From positions 62,001 through 126,000 of the forward strand of contig NZ_AP023244.1 in the NCBI RefSeq assembly GCF_016756495.1: a stretch of DNA of 64,000 nt, given 5' to 3'. The DNA is from Mesorhizobium sp. 113-3-3. Lineage in GTDB: Bacteria; Pseudomonadota; Alphaproteobacteria; Rhizobiales; Rhizobiaceae. Positions 19,010 to 27,618 of this stretch are shown piece by piece. The notes under the pieces were generated by a model, which searched no databases, was not told the origin of the DNA, and saw nothing but the letters and a program-made list of their open reading frames with translations. A program made the translations under genes and the position numbers. How positions within the stretch are numbered: the first letter of the stretch is position 1; every line of letters starts with the position of its first letter.

Positions 19010-20428
19010 ATGGATAGAGATTCGCAGGAGAACAGTCGCCATCGGGTTCATCAGGACGGTGGCTTTGACATCGTCGGTTCAGTTGCCACAAACGTCGATG
19101 ATGGCTTTACCATGGCGGCAGTCGGCGACATTCTCTATGCGCGGCCAGTAGCAAGAGGCCACTATCCCGGCCTGGCGGATGTCCTCAGGATTTTTGACGA
19201 TGCGGACGTCACCTTTGGCAACTTGGAAACCAACATCTTGGAGGTTCAATCCAAAGGGTATCCGGAGGCAGACTTTGGCGGGGCGTATTGCATCAGCGAC
19301 CCGGGGTTGGGGACTGACTTAAAGGCCTTGGGCTTCAATATGGTCAGTCGCGCGAACAACCATACGCTCGACTGGGGCGTGGAAGGCATGCGCGAGACTA
19401 GCCGCACGCTTGATAGGAACGGGATCGTCCATGCCGGCGCAGGAGAGAACCTTGCACAAGCCGGAGCTGCTCGCTTCCTTGAGACTCCGCGCGGAAGGGT
19501 GGCGCTGGTCTCCTTTGCGACGACGTTCGCGGCAATGGCTCGTGCCGGCGGTCATGCGGGTGAGGCACCAGGCAGACCAGGGCTCAATCCTCTCCGTTTG
19601 ACAAAGCGTATCGTGGTTCCACCGGCAATGCTAGAGAACCTCAGGCAGGTGCGCGAAGTGCTGCCAGGCTACAACCCGGCTGGCAAAGATCCCGGCCAGG
19701 TAGTTCTCGACGAGGTCATCTTCAAGGCGGGCGACAAAGTAGGTTACAGCTTCGAACCTAACTCGTGTGACGTCGCCGATATTCTGCGCAATGTTCGCCG
19801 GGGCAAGCAGATGTCCGACTTCTGCATCGTCACGAACCACGAGCACGAGCCTGGGGTGTGGAGCCAAGAACCGCCTGATTACGAACAATCGTTTGCTCGC
19901 AAGCTCATTGATGCAGGGGCAGACGCATACATCGTGCACGGACCGCACCAGTTACGAGGCATCGAGATCTACAAAGGTCGACCTATTCTTTATAGCTTGG
20001 GAAATTTCTTCTGTCAGGATCTCCGGACACCACTAGGTGCAGACGCGTACGCTATCTACGGCATGGACCCGCGGGTCGATACAGATGCCGAAGTCACTGT
20101 CAATGAGGTAGCAAAAGGGTATCCAACGGCGGAGGGACTTGCAGGCCCCCAATCTGACACGATTTTCTATGAGAGTGTCGTCGCCATCAGCCGCTTTGAG
20201 CAGAACCAGCTCGTTCAATTGTTGCTCCACCCAATAGAACTCAGGCGTTCAAATAGATTTGCCAACCGGGGAGTGCCGCGGCTCGCGCCCGCACCGCAGG
20301 CAGTGGCTATTCTGGAGCGTCTCCAGAAACTCTCGAAGCCATTTGGCACGCAAATCGCAATAGAGAATGGCATAGGAGTGATCCAACTGCAGCCTACCTC
20401 GGCCCAACGCGGCCCTCGGATGGACTAA
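19010..20428 (+). CDS. CapA-family (poly-gamma-glutamate synthesis type) metallophosphoesterase-fold protein
   Basis: The 472-residue protein has the PGA_cap pattern: AVGDILYARPV (about residue 37), FGNLETNI (about 66), SRANNHTLDWGVEGM (about 112), TNHEHEPGVW (about 278) and VHGPHQLRGIEIYKG with ILYSLGNFF (about 308-332). CapA proteins have a calcineurin-like metal site and take part in poly-gamma-glutamate or glutamyl-conjugate formation or cleavage; their exact reaction is poorly known. No signal peptide is visible, so it is probably cytoplasmic. Same strand and closeness to the ATP-grasp/lyase fusion suggest a role in the same product, although an IS remnant lies between. Confidence 0.8.
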   Translation: MDRDSQENSRHRVHQDGGFDIVGSVATNVDDGFTMAAVGDILYARPVARGHYPGLADVLRIFDDADVTFGNLETNILEVQSKGYPEADFGGAYCISDPGLGTDLKALGFNMVSRANNHTLDWGVEGMRETSRTLDRNGIVHAGAGENLAQAGAARFLETPRGRVALVSFATTFAAMARAGGHAGEAPGRPGLNPLRLTKRIVVPPAMLENLRQVREVLPGYNPAGKDPGQVVLDEVIFKAGDKVGYSFEPNSCDVADILRNVRRGKQMSDFCIVTNHEHEPGVWSQEPPDYEQSFARKLIDAGADAYIVHGPHQLRGIEIYKGRPILYSLGNFFCQDLRTPLGADAYAIYGMDPRVDTDAEVTVNEVAKGYPTAEGLAGPQSDTIFYESVVAISRFEQNQLVQLLLHPIELRRSNRFANRGVPRLAPAPQAVAILERLQKLSKPFGTQIAIENGIGVIQLQPTSAQRGPRMD

Positions 20429-20451
20429 GGCTTGTTAAGATCCAGCGTGAG

Positions 20452-20757
20452 TTACGGCCGCTGCGAGATTATGATGCCTGCAAAGTTCTGATAGGTTTTG
20501 TCGGCTCGCATGGCGATACGCTTGAACTCCTTGAGTTTGCAGAAGAAGTTCTCGACCAAGTGGCGCCATTTGTAGAGTTCCTTGTCAAGCGGCAAGGGAG
20601 GAGCACGGCGTGAGTGCTGTGAGATTTCGATCTTGGCGCCGCGCCGGTTCAGATGCAAGCGATGCGCCGAGGCCACCTTTCCCGAAATCGTTAGTAGTGT
20701 TGTATAGTCGAGTAGCCGTTGGTCCGCGCGTCGCCGCCGATCACTCCGGACCGTCAT
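20452..20757 (-). pseudogene. IS5-family (IS427-like) transposase C-terminal remnant
   Basis: The minus strand reads LYKWRHLVENFFCKLKEFKR, then IAMRADKTYQNFAGII. This is the highly conserved DDE-domain end of IS427-type transposases, including the glutamate of the DDE triad (LVENFF). The frame upstream degrades and no partner ORF is left. Confidence 0.7.
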
Positions 20758-21227
20758 AACGGGTGACGCAGTGGAGTTCGCGGAGGGCGGGGACGACGAG
20801 GGCGAAGTCTGTGTACGCCTCGAGCTCGATGAAGTGCGTGGTCTCGGGCCCCGGCCTGGGCTTGCCGAGGAGGGGCTTCCCCTTTTGCCGACGCAGTAGA
20901 TCAGGATCGGCAGCAGCAGGCCCGTGGTTGGGGTGGTCGAGGTCGAGTAGCCGTCTCCAGCTTTTGATGTTGAGATTCATGGCCGGGTAGAACCGCTGGC
21001 ACCACGACCGGGCGCCGATGCCGCCGCTGGGTTTGATTGCGAATCCGGGCGCATAATCCTGCGGCCAAGCGCCGAAATCATTCTAGCGACAGGCGAGGTT
21101 TGCCGAAAACCTCAATCGCCGGCAATTTGAGGTCCTTGCCATCTGAGCAGCCGCGCGCATAGCGCTTCTTGCGACCATAGTCAGGATTGCGACAGAACCC
21201 TAAAGTATTGGTCGTGACACACGATTC
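20758..21227. other. Unassigned DNA
   Basis: The minus strand has an open stretch (ETTHFIELEAYTDFALVV) and a second piece (GFCRNPDYGRKKRYARGC) that look like fragments of proteins, but I cannot place either in a family. Confidence 0.3.
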
Positions 21228-22004
21228 TCATTGTGTTTTACCGAACACCGATATGTATTGCCGAGATGCATTGCCAAACGGGCGCCTCTGCCAATCTCCG
21301 TAACGCTCAACAAGCTCAAGGCCGCTGATCTTTGCGAGCAAGTCGAGCTCGGTCGGATAGACATATCGCATCTTCAGCGGCAGGGTCCGGCTTCCGGAGG
21401 GTGGGATCCAGAGATCTTGAGAAATAAAAAGCTGTTGATTGCGGTCATGCTTGGCAAAGCGCACCATCGCGCGCTGCTCATCGACATGGGTAACCGTTGT
21501 TCTTTGCTCGCCATAGGCGCCCGCGTCGGAGAAATCAGACGTATATGGATAGTCCAAATGTATTACGAGGCGTCCGTGCGGACTGAGAGACTTCATAGCG
21601 GAGTCAAAGAAACTAATCTGCCGGTCGACACTTGTGATAAGTGAGAAGGTGTTACGACTACAGTACACGAGATCATATTGAGTTCCAAGGTCGAACTCTG
21701 CCATGTCGCCAAGGTGTGCCGTGATCGAATCTCCACCGTTCTTTGCGCGAAGCGAGGCAAGCATGGACTCCGAGTTGTCGAGACCGTGAACCGAAGCTCC
21801 GGTCTGCGAAAGGGGCAAGGCGATTTGGCCGGTTCCAACGCCCAATTCGAGTGCGGTTCCGTTCTTTGCGAAGAGCGCGAGAAAACTGACTGTCCGCTCG
21901 TTCTCGACCGACATATTGAGCGCTTCCCCATAGTCATCATAGATATCGCTCCATATCTCGCCGTAGGTGGTATAAGCGTCCTTCACTTGCACATGATCGT
22001 TCAT
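21228..22004 (-). CDS. Class I SAM-dependent methyltransferase
   Basis: The 258-residue protein has motif I ALELGVGTGQIALPLS (about 50-65), an acidic end of strand 2 (GLDNSESML, about 74), GDMAEFDL (about 98) and YDLVYCSRNTFSLI (about 110-123). It starts at ATG 22004 behind GAGG. The substrate is unknown; it lacks features of NodS or of the PmtA-type enzyme at 36954. It points toward the CapA gene on the opposite strand, so it could decorate a metabolite of the neighbouring block, but there is no direct link. Confidence 0.75.
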   Translation of the reverse strand: MNDHVQVKDAYTTYGEIWSDIYDDYGEALNMSVENERTVSFLALFAKNGTALELGVGTGQIALPLSQTGASVHGLDNSESMLASLRAKNGGDSITAHLGDMAEFDLGTQYDLVYCSRNTFSLITSVDRQISFFDSAMKSLSPHGRLVIHLDYPYTSDFSDAGAYGEQRTTVTHVDEQRAMVRFAKHDRNQQLFISQDLWIPPSGSRTLPLKMRYVYPTELDLLAKISGLELVERYGDWQRRPFGNASRQYISVFGKTQ

Positions 22005-22432
22005 GACGTATTCCTCACTTACTTGTTCAACCAGTAGGTGAAACAGGCGTTATCCGGGACTTGCCCATCAGATTTGTTCGTGCTGCCTCAGATCCTAGTC
22101 TAGTGCTTTACGCTCGCGAAAATGGGGCCTTCTCAGCTACAGGTTCGAACAAGGATGGTTCTCCTTGCGGCGGAAGCGCAGGACCGTGTCCTGCACCTCG
22201 CGTTCAGGATGAGGCTGCTGCTGGAATCGGCTTTGGGCTCGCTGCCGACTACGGAGACCTATATGATGTTTTCCCTTTTTGGTTCTATCCATCGCGATTG
22301 CCCTCACAAGAATGCAGCTACCGCCTCACAACGAAGAGCATCAAAACTCGTGCCAATTTGCCTGATCGAGCGCCGAAGAAAAAATTGAGGTTGCTTTTCA
22401 GCCAATTAGTCTGACGCAAAACCCGAGATTAG
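22005..22432. other. No recognisable gene
   Basis: Two overlapping plus-strand frames are open but carry no motif and no credible start. Confidence 0.4.
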
Positions 22433-22990
22433 CTACGCGAGCCTATGGCGCGGACCCGACAAACCCGACAGAAGGTGTCGGATGGCGTGAGGGGTGGTCA
22501 CAGCGAAAGCCGCCAGGAGGCCAAACCGGCAACCACAATGCCGCCGAGTGCCAGGCCCACGGTCCGTACCGGGGTAACGGCAGCGGGAACATCGCGTCGG
22601 TCCACCATATCTCCGAGGCCTGCCAGATCGTTGATAGCACCGCCAGATGCGATCAAGAAGCTGAAGCCGAGGATCGTACACGGCAACGCAGAGGCTATAA
22701 CCTATCGGCCTCCAGCCGGTGAACTTGACCCGGCGCGGCTGAAATTGTCGGCGAGGGCCCTGGCGAACACGGATAAAATGAAGGCGGCCAGGGTTCGATG
22801 AAGCCTGCAATCCTCGATCGAACGTCGAGATTGTCTGCATCAGCCAGCCGAGGCTGGAAACCTGGGTCGCGAGCCAGACCGAACGAAAGGTTGGATTCCC
22901 GAGCGGCCCAAACGTCGTTGGCACAGCAAAATCTTTATCTGAGCCGGCCGCATCGAGCGGGACATCAACGTGTATGCAGTATTTTCAGAA
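22433..22990 (-). pseudogene. Decayed duplicate of the MFS exporter gene at 38459-40105
   Basis: Minus-strand pieces read FRSVWLATQVSSLGWLMQTI, then FLIASGGAINDLAGLGDMVD and RRDVPAAVTPVRTVGLALGG. All match the N-terminal third of the intact exporter at 38459-40105 (FRSIWLATQVSSLGWLMQTV; FLIASGGALNDPAW; MVDRRDVPAAVT). Internal deletions and frame changes are spread throughout. The similarity extends beyond the start codon into upstream DNA (GAGCGGGACATCAAC here, GAGCGGAACATCAAC near 40240), so the copy arose by DNA duplication. Confidence 0.75.
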
Positions 22991-23004
22991 TTCGCGGACA
23001 GCGA

Positions 23005-23045
23005 TGGAGTGAACCCCCAGACTGAGACAAGGAAAATCACGGACA
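23005..23045. repeat. IS3-family terminal inverted repeat (orfB end)
   Basis: Forty-one bases that are the exact reverse complement of 24378-24418. Preceded by GCGA, the target duplication. Confidence 0.9.
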
Positions 23046-23060
23046 CCGTCCCGTGTTCAG

Positions 23061-23930
23061 CTATGCCGCCTTTTCCATCCGTCGTCCACCTGAATGCATC
23101 TGTTCGTATTCCTCTGGCGTGAGATAGTCGAGCGCCGAATGCAGGCGCTGCGTGTTGTAGACGGTATCGATAAAAGCGCCGATGCGCCTGCGGGCATCCT
23201 CTGCATCCCTATAGGCGAGACCTTGCACCTCTTCCTGCTTCAGGGTCTTCATGAAGCTCTCCGCTTTCGCGTTGTCATAAGGATTTCCGACACGGCTCAT
23301 GCTCGCCTGGATACCGCGACGATGCAGAAGTTCGGAGTACGCTCCGCACGCGCCTTGAACGCCGCGATCGGAATGATGCACGAGGCTGCCGGGAGTGGGC
23401 TGGCGATCGGTGATGGCCATCTCGAGAGCCTCGATGGCAAGGCTTGCTCTGAGATGCGTATCCAACGCCCATCCGACCACCCGGCGGCTAAACGCGTCAA
23501 GCACAACGGCAAGGAAAGCAAACTCCTCAGCGAGATGCAGGAACGTGATATCGGCAACCCATAGCTGGTTGACCCCACTGAGGATCATGCCCCTGGCGAG
23601 GTTCGGCACGACTTGCCAACCATGCCTCGAGTTCGTCGTTGCAGGAACAAAGGGTCGCGCGCGCAGGCACAACAGATTGTCTTCACGCATGATGCGTAGA
23701 ATGCACTTGTGGTTGACTTGCCACCCCTCCCGACGCAACAGGGCTCCGATCCGGCGGTAACCGTAGTGCGCGTTGCCGAGAGCCATCTTTTGAATGAGGT
23801 CTCGCAAACCTGTTTCGGCCCGACGAGGGGCCGAATCCAGCCAGTGACGGTAATAACTCGCGCGGCTGACCCCCGCGAGCCAGCACATTCGATCGATGTT
23901 GAATTCGCCTTGCGACAGGCCGGTCGTCAT
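23061..23930 (-). CDS. IS3-family transposase OrfB (DDE integrase domain)
   Basis: The 289-residue protein has an HTH_21-like start (MCWLAGVSRASYYRHW), the YGYRRIGALLRREGWQVNHK segment, and an rve catalytic core. The DDE residues are in WVADITFL, HHSDRGVQ and NPYDNAKAESFMKTLK. It ends with the usual YNTQRLHSALDYLTPEEYE. The frame overlaps orfA by four bases (ATGA), so it is made either by coupled restart or as an OrfAB frameshift fusion, as is known for IS3. All catalytic residues are present. Confidence 0.9.
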   Translation of the reverse strand: MTTGLSQGEFNIDRMCWLAGVSRASYYRHWLDSAPRRAETGLRDLIQKMALGNAHYGYRRIGALLRREGWQVNHKCILRIMREDNLLCLRARPFVPATTNSRHGWQVVPNLARGMILSGVNQLWVADITFLHLAEEFAFLAVVLDAFSRRVVGWALDTHLRASLAIEALEMAITDRQPTPGSLVHHSDRGVQGACGAYSELLHRRGIQASMSRVGNPYDNAKAESFMKTLKQEEVQGLAYRDAEDARRRIGAFIDTVYNTQRLHSALDYLTPEEYEQMHSGGRRMEKAA

Positions 23931-24349
23931 CTTTTCGATGACTTTGAAGATCCCGTTTCGCCAGGAGCGCTGCTCCGACGCTGATCTTCCTCGAAGTGCC
24001 GCAAGGCTTCGCGAAAAAAATCGAGATCGAGCTGCTGTTGCCCGACTTTCTGCTCCAATTCCCTGATCCGGCGCCTGGCCTTAGTCAGAGCCTTTTCCTG
24101 AGGCGCTGGTGGATCGACTGCGCTCTGCAATTGTAAGTCCCCGTCAACTCCTCCCGCCACTCTCGCCGGCCGGCCACGCCGACGTGACTTCAGGTTTCCA
24201 CGAAGCCTGAGCTGATCGCGCCACTCGTAAAGACGTTGGCGACTGATGCCAACCTCATCTGCCAACTTGCTGACGGTTTCGCCTGCCTTCATGCGCTGGA
24301 GAAGCTCCAGTTTTTGGTCCTCATCAATAACTCTTTGCCGTCCGGCCAT
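23927..24349 (-). CDS. IS3-family transposase OrfA (HTH protein)
   Basis: The 140-residue protein begins with a transposase_8-type helix-turn-helix (LLQRMKAGETVSKLADEVG, ISRQRLYEWRDQLRLRG). It continues with a basic linker and a leucine-zipper-like coiled coil (IRELEQKVGQQQLDLDFFRE) typical of IS3 OrfA. It binds the terminal repeats and works with OrfB. It starts 28 bases inside the right inverted repeat. Confidence 0.88.
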   Translation of the reverse strand: MAGRQRVIDEDQKLELLQRMKAGETVSKLADEVGISRQRLYEWRDQLRLRGNLKSRRRGRPARVAGGVDGDLQLQSAVDPPAPQEKALTKARRRIRELEQKVGQQQLDLDFFREALRHFEEDQRRSSAPGETGSSKSSKR

Positions 24350-24377
24350 GCCCAGTTTCCTCTCCGTGCAGGGAAAC

Positions 24378-24418
24378 TGTCCGTGATTTTCCTTGTCTCA
24401 GTCTGGGGGTTCACTCCA
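24378..24418. repeat. IS3-family terminal inverted repeat (orfA end)
   Basis: Exact reverse complement of 23005-23045, ending CACTCCA and followed by GCGA. Confidence 0.9.
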
Positions 24419-24578
24419 GCGATTCCGCAAATCCCGGACGTTTTGGCGGTTGGTTCTCGGCTACGCCGTTCTGGCAGTTTGGTGTACAGCGGAATCTTCA
24501 GGAATGGCAGGACCCAACAGCCAATGAAGGAGTATCCCGTCGATTCCATCGGACATCAATTGTCATCGACGCGCTTTC

Positions 24579-25132
24579 ATGATTGCTCGGCCTATGCCAC
24601 GTCCTCGCCTGCTGCCCGAAAAGAATTTCCCGAGCTACGCATACCTGCCTGGCAAACATCCACATCCGGTGCGCGACCCGTTGGGTCACAGGTACCAAAG
24701 CGAGCCGGGACCGTTGTTGCCGTCGAAGAAGCACTTAGCTCAAACGCATTCCGATGGGGTATCGACCTTTTCAACCACGGCTATTACTGGGAAGCTCAGG
24801 CCTGGGAGCCTCTATGGCACGCGGCGAAGCAAAGCGCTCAGCATCGACTGTTCTTCAAGGGATTGATCCTGTTGGCGGCGACCGGGGTGAAGATCCGCGA
24901 AGGAAAGCAGGGCGCGGCCGCGCGCCATTCGGCAAGGGCTGGAGCGCTTTTTCGTCGCGTGGCGCTTCTGCCGAGCCGGCTCTTTGAAGCCGCACTCGGA
25001 ATGACACTTGCCGCCCTCGCAGTAGACGCCGAAGCGGCGACAACTTTCCCGGCTGTTTTGCGAGAGCCGACGCCTGGCCAGCCTGAGTCCGTTTTCGACT
25101 TCATTCTCGCGCCGAAATCCGGCAGGGGCTGA
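24579..25132 (+). pseudogene. DUF309 protein, frameshifted
   Basis: The N-terminal part reads MPRPRLLPEKNFPSYAYLPG, then KHPHPVRDPLG, in the frame starting near 24579-24594. The conserved core FRWGIDLFNHGYYWEA, FFKGLILLAATGVKIREGK is in another frame from about 24730 on, so a shift lies near 24720-24735. The core also lacks one codon of the usual EAHEAWE motif (here EAQAWE). DUF309 is a small metal-binding-like family of unknown function. An apparent long frame running out of the IS element into this core is accidental. Confidence 0.65.
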
Positions 25133-25211
25133 TAGGCAACCTTACACCACGGTTTCAAGCCTTACTTCGAAGCACTGCTGGCCTGTCATGGACAGTTCGA
25201 CAAGGGCAGCT
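25133..25211. other. Spacer, no gene
   Basis: No coding signal between the two pseudogenes. Confidence 0.3.
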
Positions 25212-25646
25212 TCAACCCGGCACAGTTGACCTACAGTAAGCCCGGCTCTGGCGGAGCAGCCACGGCAGGCGCCGCTTCCAGCGTTCACCTCGCGGCAAAG
25301 GAACATCTTTCCGCCACCGCTTCTTGTTGCGGGTCCGTCTGCCCCCAGTCTGCGCGTTCGATGTTTCCTGCATCGGCGCTTCCTCAACCGTTGGGGGCTG
25401 AGGAAGCGGGACGTCGGGCACGTCCTCGGCGTCAGGCAATGCTTCACTGCTAGTGACCATGGCCTGAGAACGAACATCTTCGGGAATAGGCTGCGGCGTC
25501 GCTTCAGCGATCGCACTTTCCATCTTCGCTTTCGCGACTTCGTTCGCGATGGCAGCCAGGTCGATGCCGCCCCAGATCGACTGTGGCCGCTTCACGAGCC
25601 CACGCTTCTATTTGATCTCGACGACAAAGGGTCGCTGCTGCTTCAT
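25212..25646 (-). pseudogene. SyrB-like or related basic/Pro-rich rhizobial protein with in-frame stop
   Basis: Reading from ATG 25646 on the minus strand gives MKQQRPFVVEIK, then a TAG (25608-25610), then KRGLVKRPQSIWGGIDLAAI and a Pro/Glu-rich linker followed by GGRRTRNKKRWRK. The continuous sense on both sides of the stop suggests a single nonsense mutation. The layout (N-terminal conserved box, acidic linker, basic patch) recalls small rhizobial regulators of the SyrB type, but that family call is weak. Confidence 0.4.
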
Positions 25647-26218
25647 AGTGCTCTCGGCAGATTTGGGGGAGTTGCGAATGTCGTCTAGGCCGATAGCACG
25701 CCTTCGTCCACCCGCTCCCAGGCGTTCTCCAACGGTTTTCGAAGACTTTGCGGTCGTCCAAGCCACGACTGAAGCGGCTCACCGCCGACGCTTGGGCCCA
25801 GGCTCCGGATCTCTTGTCCTGCTGTCAGCCTGACCCTGGTGACGATCATGTCGCCCACGCAGTCGCCCTTATTGCGCCCATCGCGAAGCCGCAAAATATG
25901 CAGAACGCAATGAAGATGGTCGTCGCCCTTGTTCATACTCCCATGTTCCCGAGGATGTCAGACACGTCCAACGCATTGTTGGAATCGGTCACAAGCGACC
26001 GATTCATGCTGTTGATGGACCTGCAACCCAGCATGCCGGATGTCATGGGTGGCGCGACTGCCGCTTTGTCGCCGCCGGTCCAACTGGCTGCACGAAGCGC
26101 TTACCCCAGCGTGTCGCTCCGGGCCTTGCGCTCTTTCGCATTTGCTGCGTTATACTGTGAGCTGGCCGGCATGACCACCGAACCAAAACATGTAGCGAAC
26201 TTTACAAGGGATACGCAT
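25647..26218. other. Upstream region of the cold-shock gene
   Basis: No gene is seen. The frame open from 25748 into the cold-shock gene has no family match before 26219. The last 150 bases probably hold the cold-shock promoter and its 5' leader. Confidence 0.4.
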
Positions 26219-26431
26219 ATGGCGATTGGAACCGTGAAATGGTTCAACAGCAGCAAGGGATTTGGATTTATCCAGCCCGACAATGGCGGTCAGGATGTGT
26301 TCGTCCATATTTCCGCTGTCGAACGCGCGGGCCTCTCCACCCTCACTGACGGCCAGAAGATCAATTATGAGATCGAACAGGACCGCCGCACTGGCAAGTC
26401 TTCCGCCGGCAGCCTCAGCAAAGCTGGCTGA
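26219..26431 (+). CDS. Cold-shock (CspA-family) RNA/DNA-binding protein
   Basis: The 70-residue protein is a complete cold-shock domain with RNP1 KGFGFI (residues 13-18) and RNP2 VFVHIS (27-32). These five-stranded OB-fold proteins bind single-stranded nucleic acid and act as RNA chaperones in cold or stationary phase. ATG 26219 follows AAGGG. A longer in-frame extension upstream has no homology, so the short form is chosen. A clear terminator follows at 26565. Confidence 0.92.
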   Translation: MAIGTVKWFNSSKGFGFIQPDNGGQDVFVHISAVERAGLSTLTDGQKINYEIEQDRRTGKSSAGSLSKAG

Positions 26432-26564
26432 ATTTTCTCCTGCAACAGCAGGATGGACGCAGTTGGCAGGATGGGCTGACGCTCAATAAGGCGAGAAAAT
26501 GGACCGGGAATGCTGAAGCAGCACGCCCGCGCGAATTCCTGGGGAAACGAAGCTTTTGAAAGGG

Positions 26565-26590
26565 AAGGCGGGTTGGGTAACCCGCCTTTT
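26565..26590 (+). terminator. Rho-independent terminator
   Basis: The ten-base stem AAGGCGGGTT / AACCCGCCTT with loop GGGT is followed by TTTTC. It ends the cold-shock transcript. Confidence 0.85.
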
Positions 26591-26676
26591 CATGCTCTGT
26601 GGCAGCTTGTGCCTTTGGCGGCTTCGCGTTTCAAGACGAATCTAGATAATTAGATCACGCTGCGACCGTCTTGCGG

Positions 26677-27120
26677 CTACGCCTCGCCGGGCGCCGGCGT
26701 TTCCGGCTCTTTCGGCTTGCGGCCGAGCCCCATGGTCTTGGCCAATGCGGAGCGCGCCGCAGCGTAATTCGGCGCGACCATAGGATAGTCCGCCGGCAGA
26801 CCCCATCTGGCGCGATATTCATCCGGCGTCAGTCCATAGTCGGTCGACAAATGGCGCTTTAGCGATTTGAATTTCTTCCCGTCATCCAGGCAGATGATGT
26901 AGTCCGGTGTCACCGACTTCTTGATGGGCACTGCAGGCTCGAGAGCCTCCGGCTTTGCTGCGGAAACGCCGCCAAGCGTGCCTTTCAGTGCTGCGTGCAC
27001 CTGGCCAATCAGGGCGGGGAGATCACCCATCGGGATCGGATTGTTCGAGACATAGGCTGAGACGACATCGGCTGTGAGCTCGATGAGGGTGTCGATGTTG
27101 TTGTCGGCTTCTTCTGTCAT
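26677..27120 (-). CDS. MucR/Ros-family transcriptional regulator without zinc ligands
   Basis: The 147-residue protein matches MucR/Ros. The N-terminal oligomerisation part is LIELTADVVSAYVSNN with LIGQVHAAL. The DNA-binding part is YIICLDDGKKFKSLKRHLST, then GLTPDEYRARWGLPADYPMV. In Ros the zinc is held by C-x2-C and two histidines; here the second Cys is D80 and the last His position is D94, so no zinc site is complete. Zinc-less members are known in Mesorhizobium and still fold and bind AT-rich DNA. MucR proteins control exopolysaccharide, motility and symbiosis genes. It is a single gene. Confidence 0.88.
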   Translation of the reverse strand: MTEEADNNIDTLIELTADVVSAYVSNNPIPMGDLPALIGQVHAALKGTLGGVSAAKPEALEPAVPIKKSVTPDYIICLDDGKKFKSLKRHLSTDYGLTPDEYRARWGLPADYPMVAPNYAAARSALAKTMGLGRKPKEPETPAPGEA

Positions 27121-27225
27121 GAACTCTCCGGGCGGCGGCTTGAATCACAGTCGGCGAAGTGCCGGTTCTAGTGTCGGTTGTCGCTGAACGCAATGAATGT
27201 GTGCGTCCGGCACCGGCAGCCGCCA

Positions 27226-27489
27226 TCAGTGTACACCTGTCTGCGGCTCAATCTCGACATAGCGTCCGATCGACCGCAGATACGCGATTATCTCATCCAT
27301 AAGATGATCGCGTTCGCCGTAGGTTTTGGTAATCCAACGCAGTTGTGGCACGATGGCCCTCTGCTTCGCAGGCGTCAAATCGCCATCACCAAAGATGTAT
27401 CCCAAAAGGCCAATCGCGTGTATGTCGCAGCCAATATCGACAACTGCTTGCACGAACGCTGAAATGTCCTTTTCTTGCATGATCTTCAT
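27226..27489 (-). CDS. Conserved hypothetical protein
   Basis: From ATG 27489, behind AGAAGG, the frame gives 87 residues (MKIMQEKDISAFVQAVVDIG, then a helical stretch, ending EPQTGVH). The frame is open for another 43 codons upstream, but those are unlike a protein and lack a ribosome site. No signal peptide or motif is seen. It lies upstream of mucR on the same strand with about 100 bases between. Function unknown. Confidence 0.5.
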   Translation of the reverse strand: MKIMQEKDISAFVQAVVDIGCDIHAIGLLGYIFGDGDLTPAKQRAIVPQLRWITKTYGERDHLMDEIIAYLRSIGRYVEIEPQTGVH

Positions 27490-27618
27490 GTCGACCTTCT
27501 CGTTCAAGGGGATGCTACCGCCGTCCCATGCCGTTGGCTCTCTCGGACGGCGCAAGCGATTAGCATGATTGCCCAAGCCAACCTCGTCCCATGCGGCTCT
27601 TGTTATCGCAGCCACCAC

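Larger units (their letters stand above)
23005..24418 (-). mobile_element. Intact IS3-family insertion sequence, 1414 bp
   Basis: The element is bounded by perfect 41-bp terminal inverted repeats starting TGGAGTGAACCCCCAGAC. It has TG...CA ends and a 4-bp direct repeat GCGA at both flanks. It carries overlapping orfA and orfB on the minus strand. Perfect repeats, a target duplication and complete ORFs indicate recent, probably active transposition, unlike every other element in the window. It separates the decayed MFS copy from the DUF309 pseudogene. Confidence 0.9.

Noticed and set aside
20344..20359. Sigma54-like sequence TGGCACGCAAATCGCA
   Set aside because: It is a near match with correct spacing but lies inside the CapA coding region, with no intact downstream gene on that strand.
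24236..25132. A 298-residue plus-strand frame running from inside the IS3 element into the DUF309 core
   Set aside because: Its first part is antisense to orfA and the inverted repeat. The real N-terminus of the DUF309 gene is in another frame, so the long ORF is a chance fusion.
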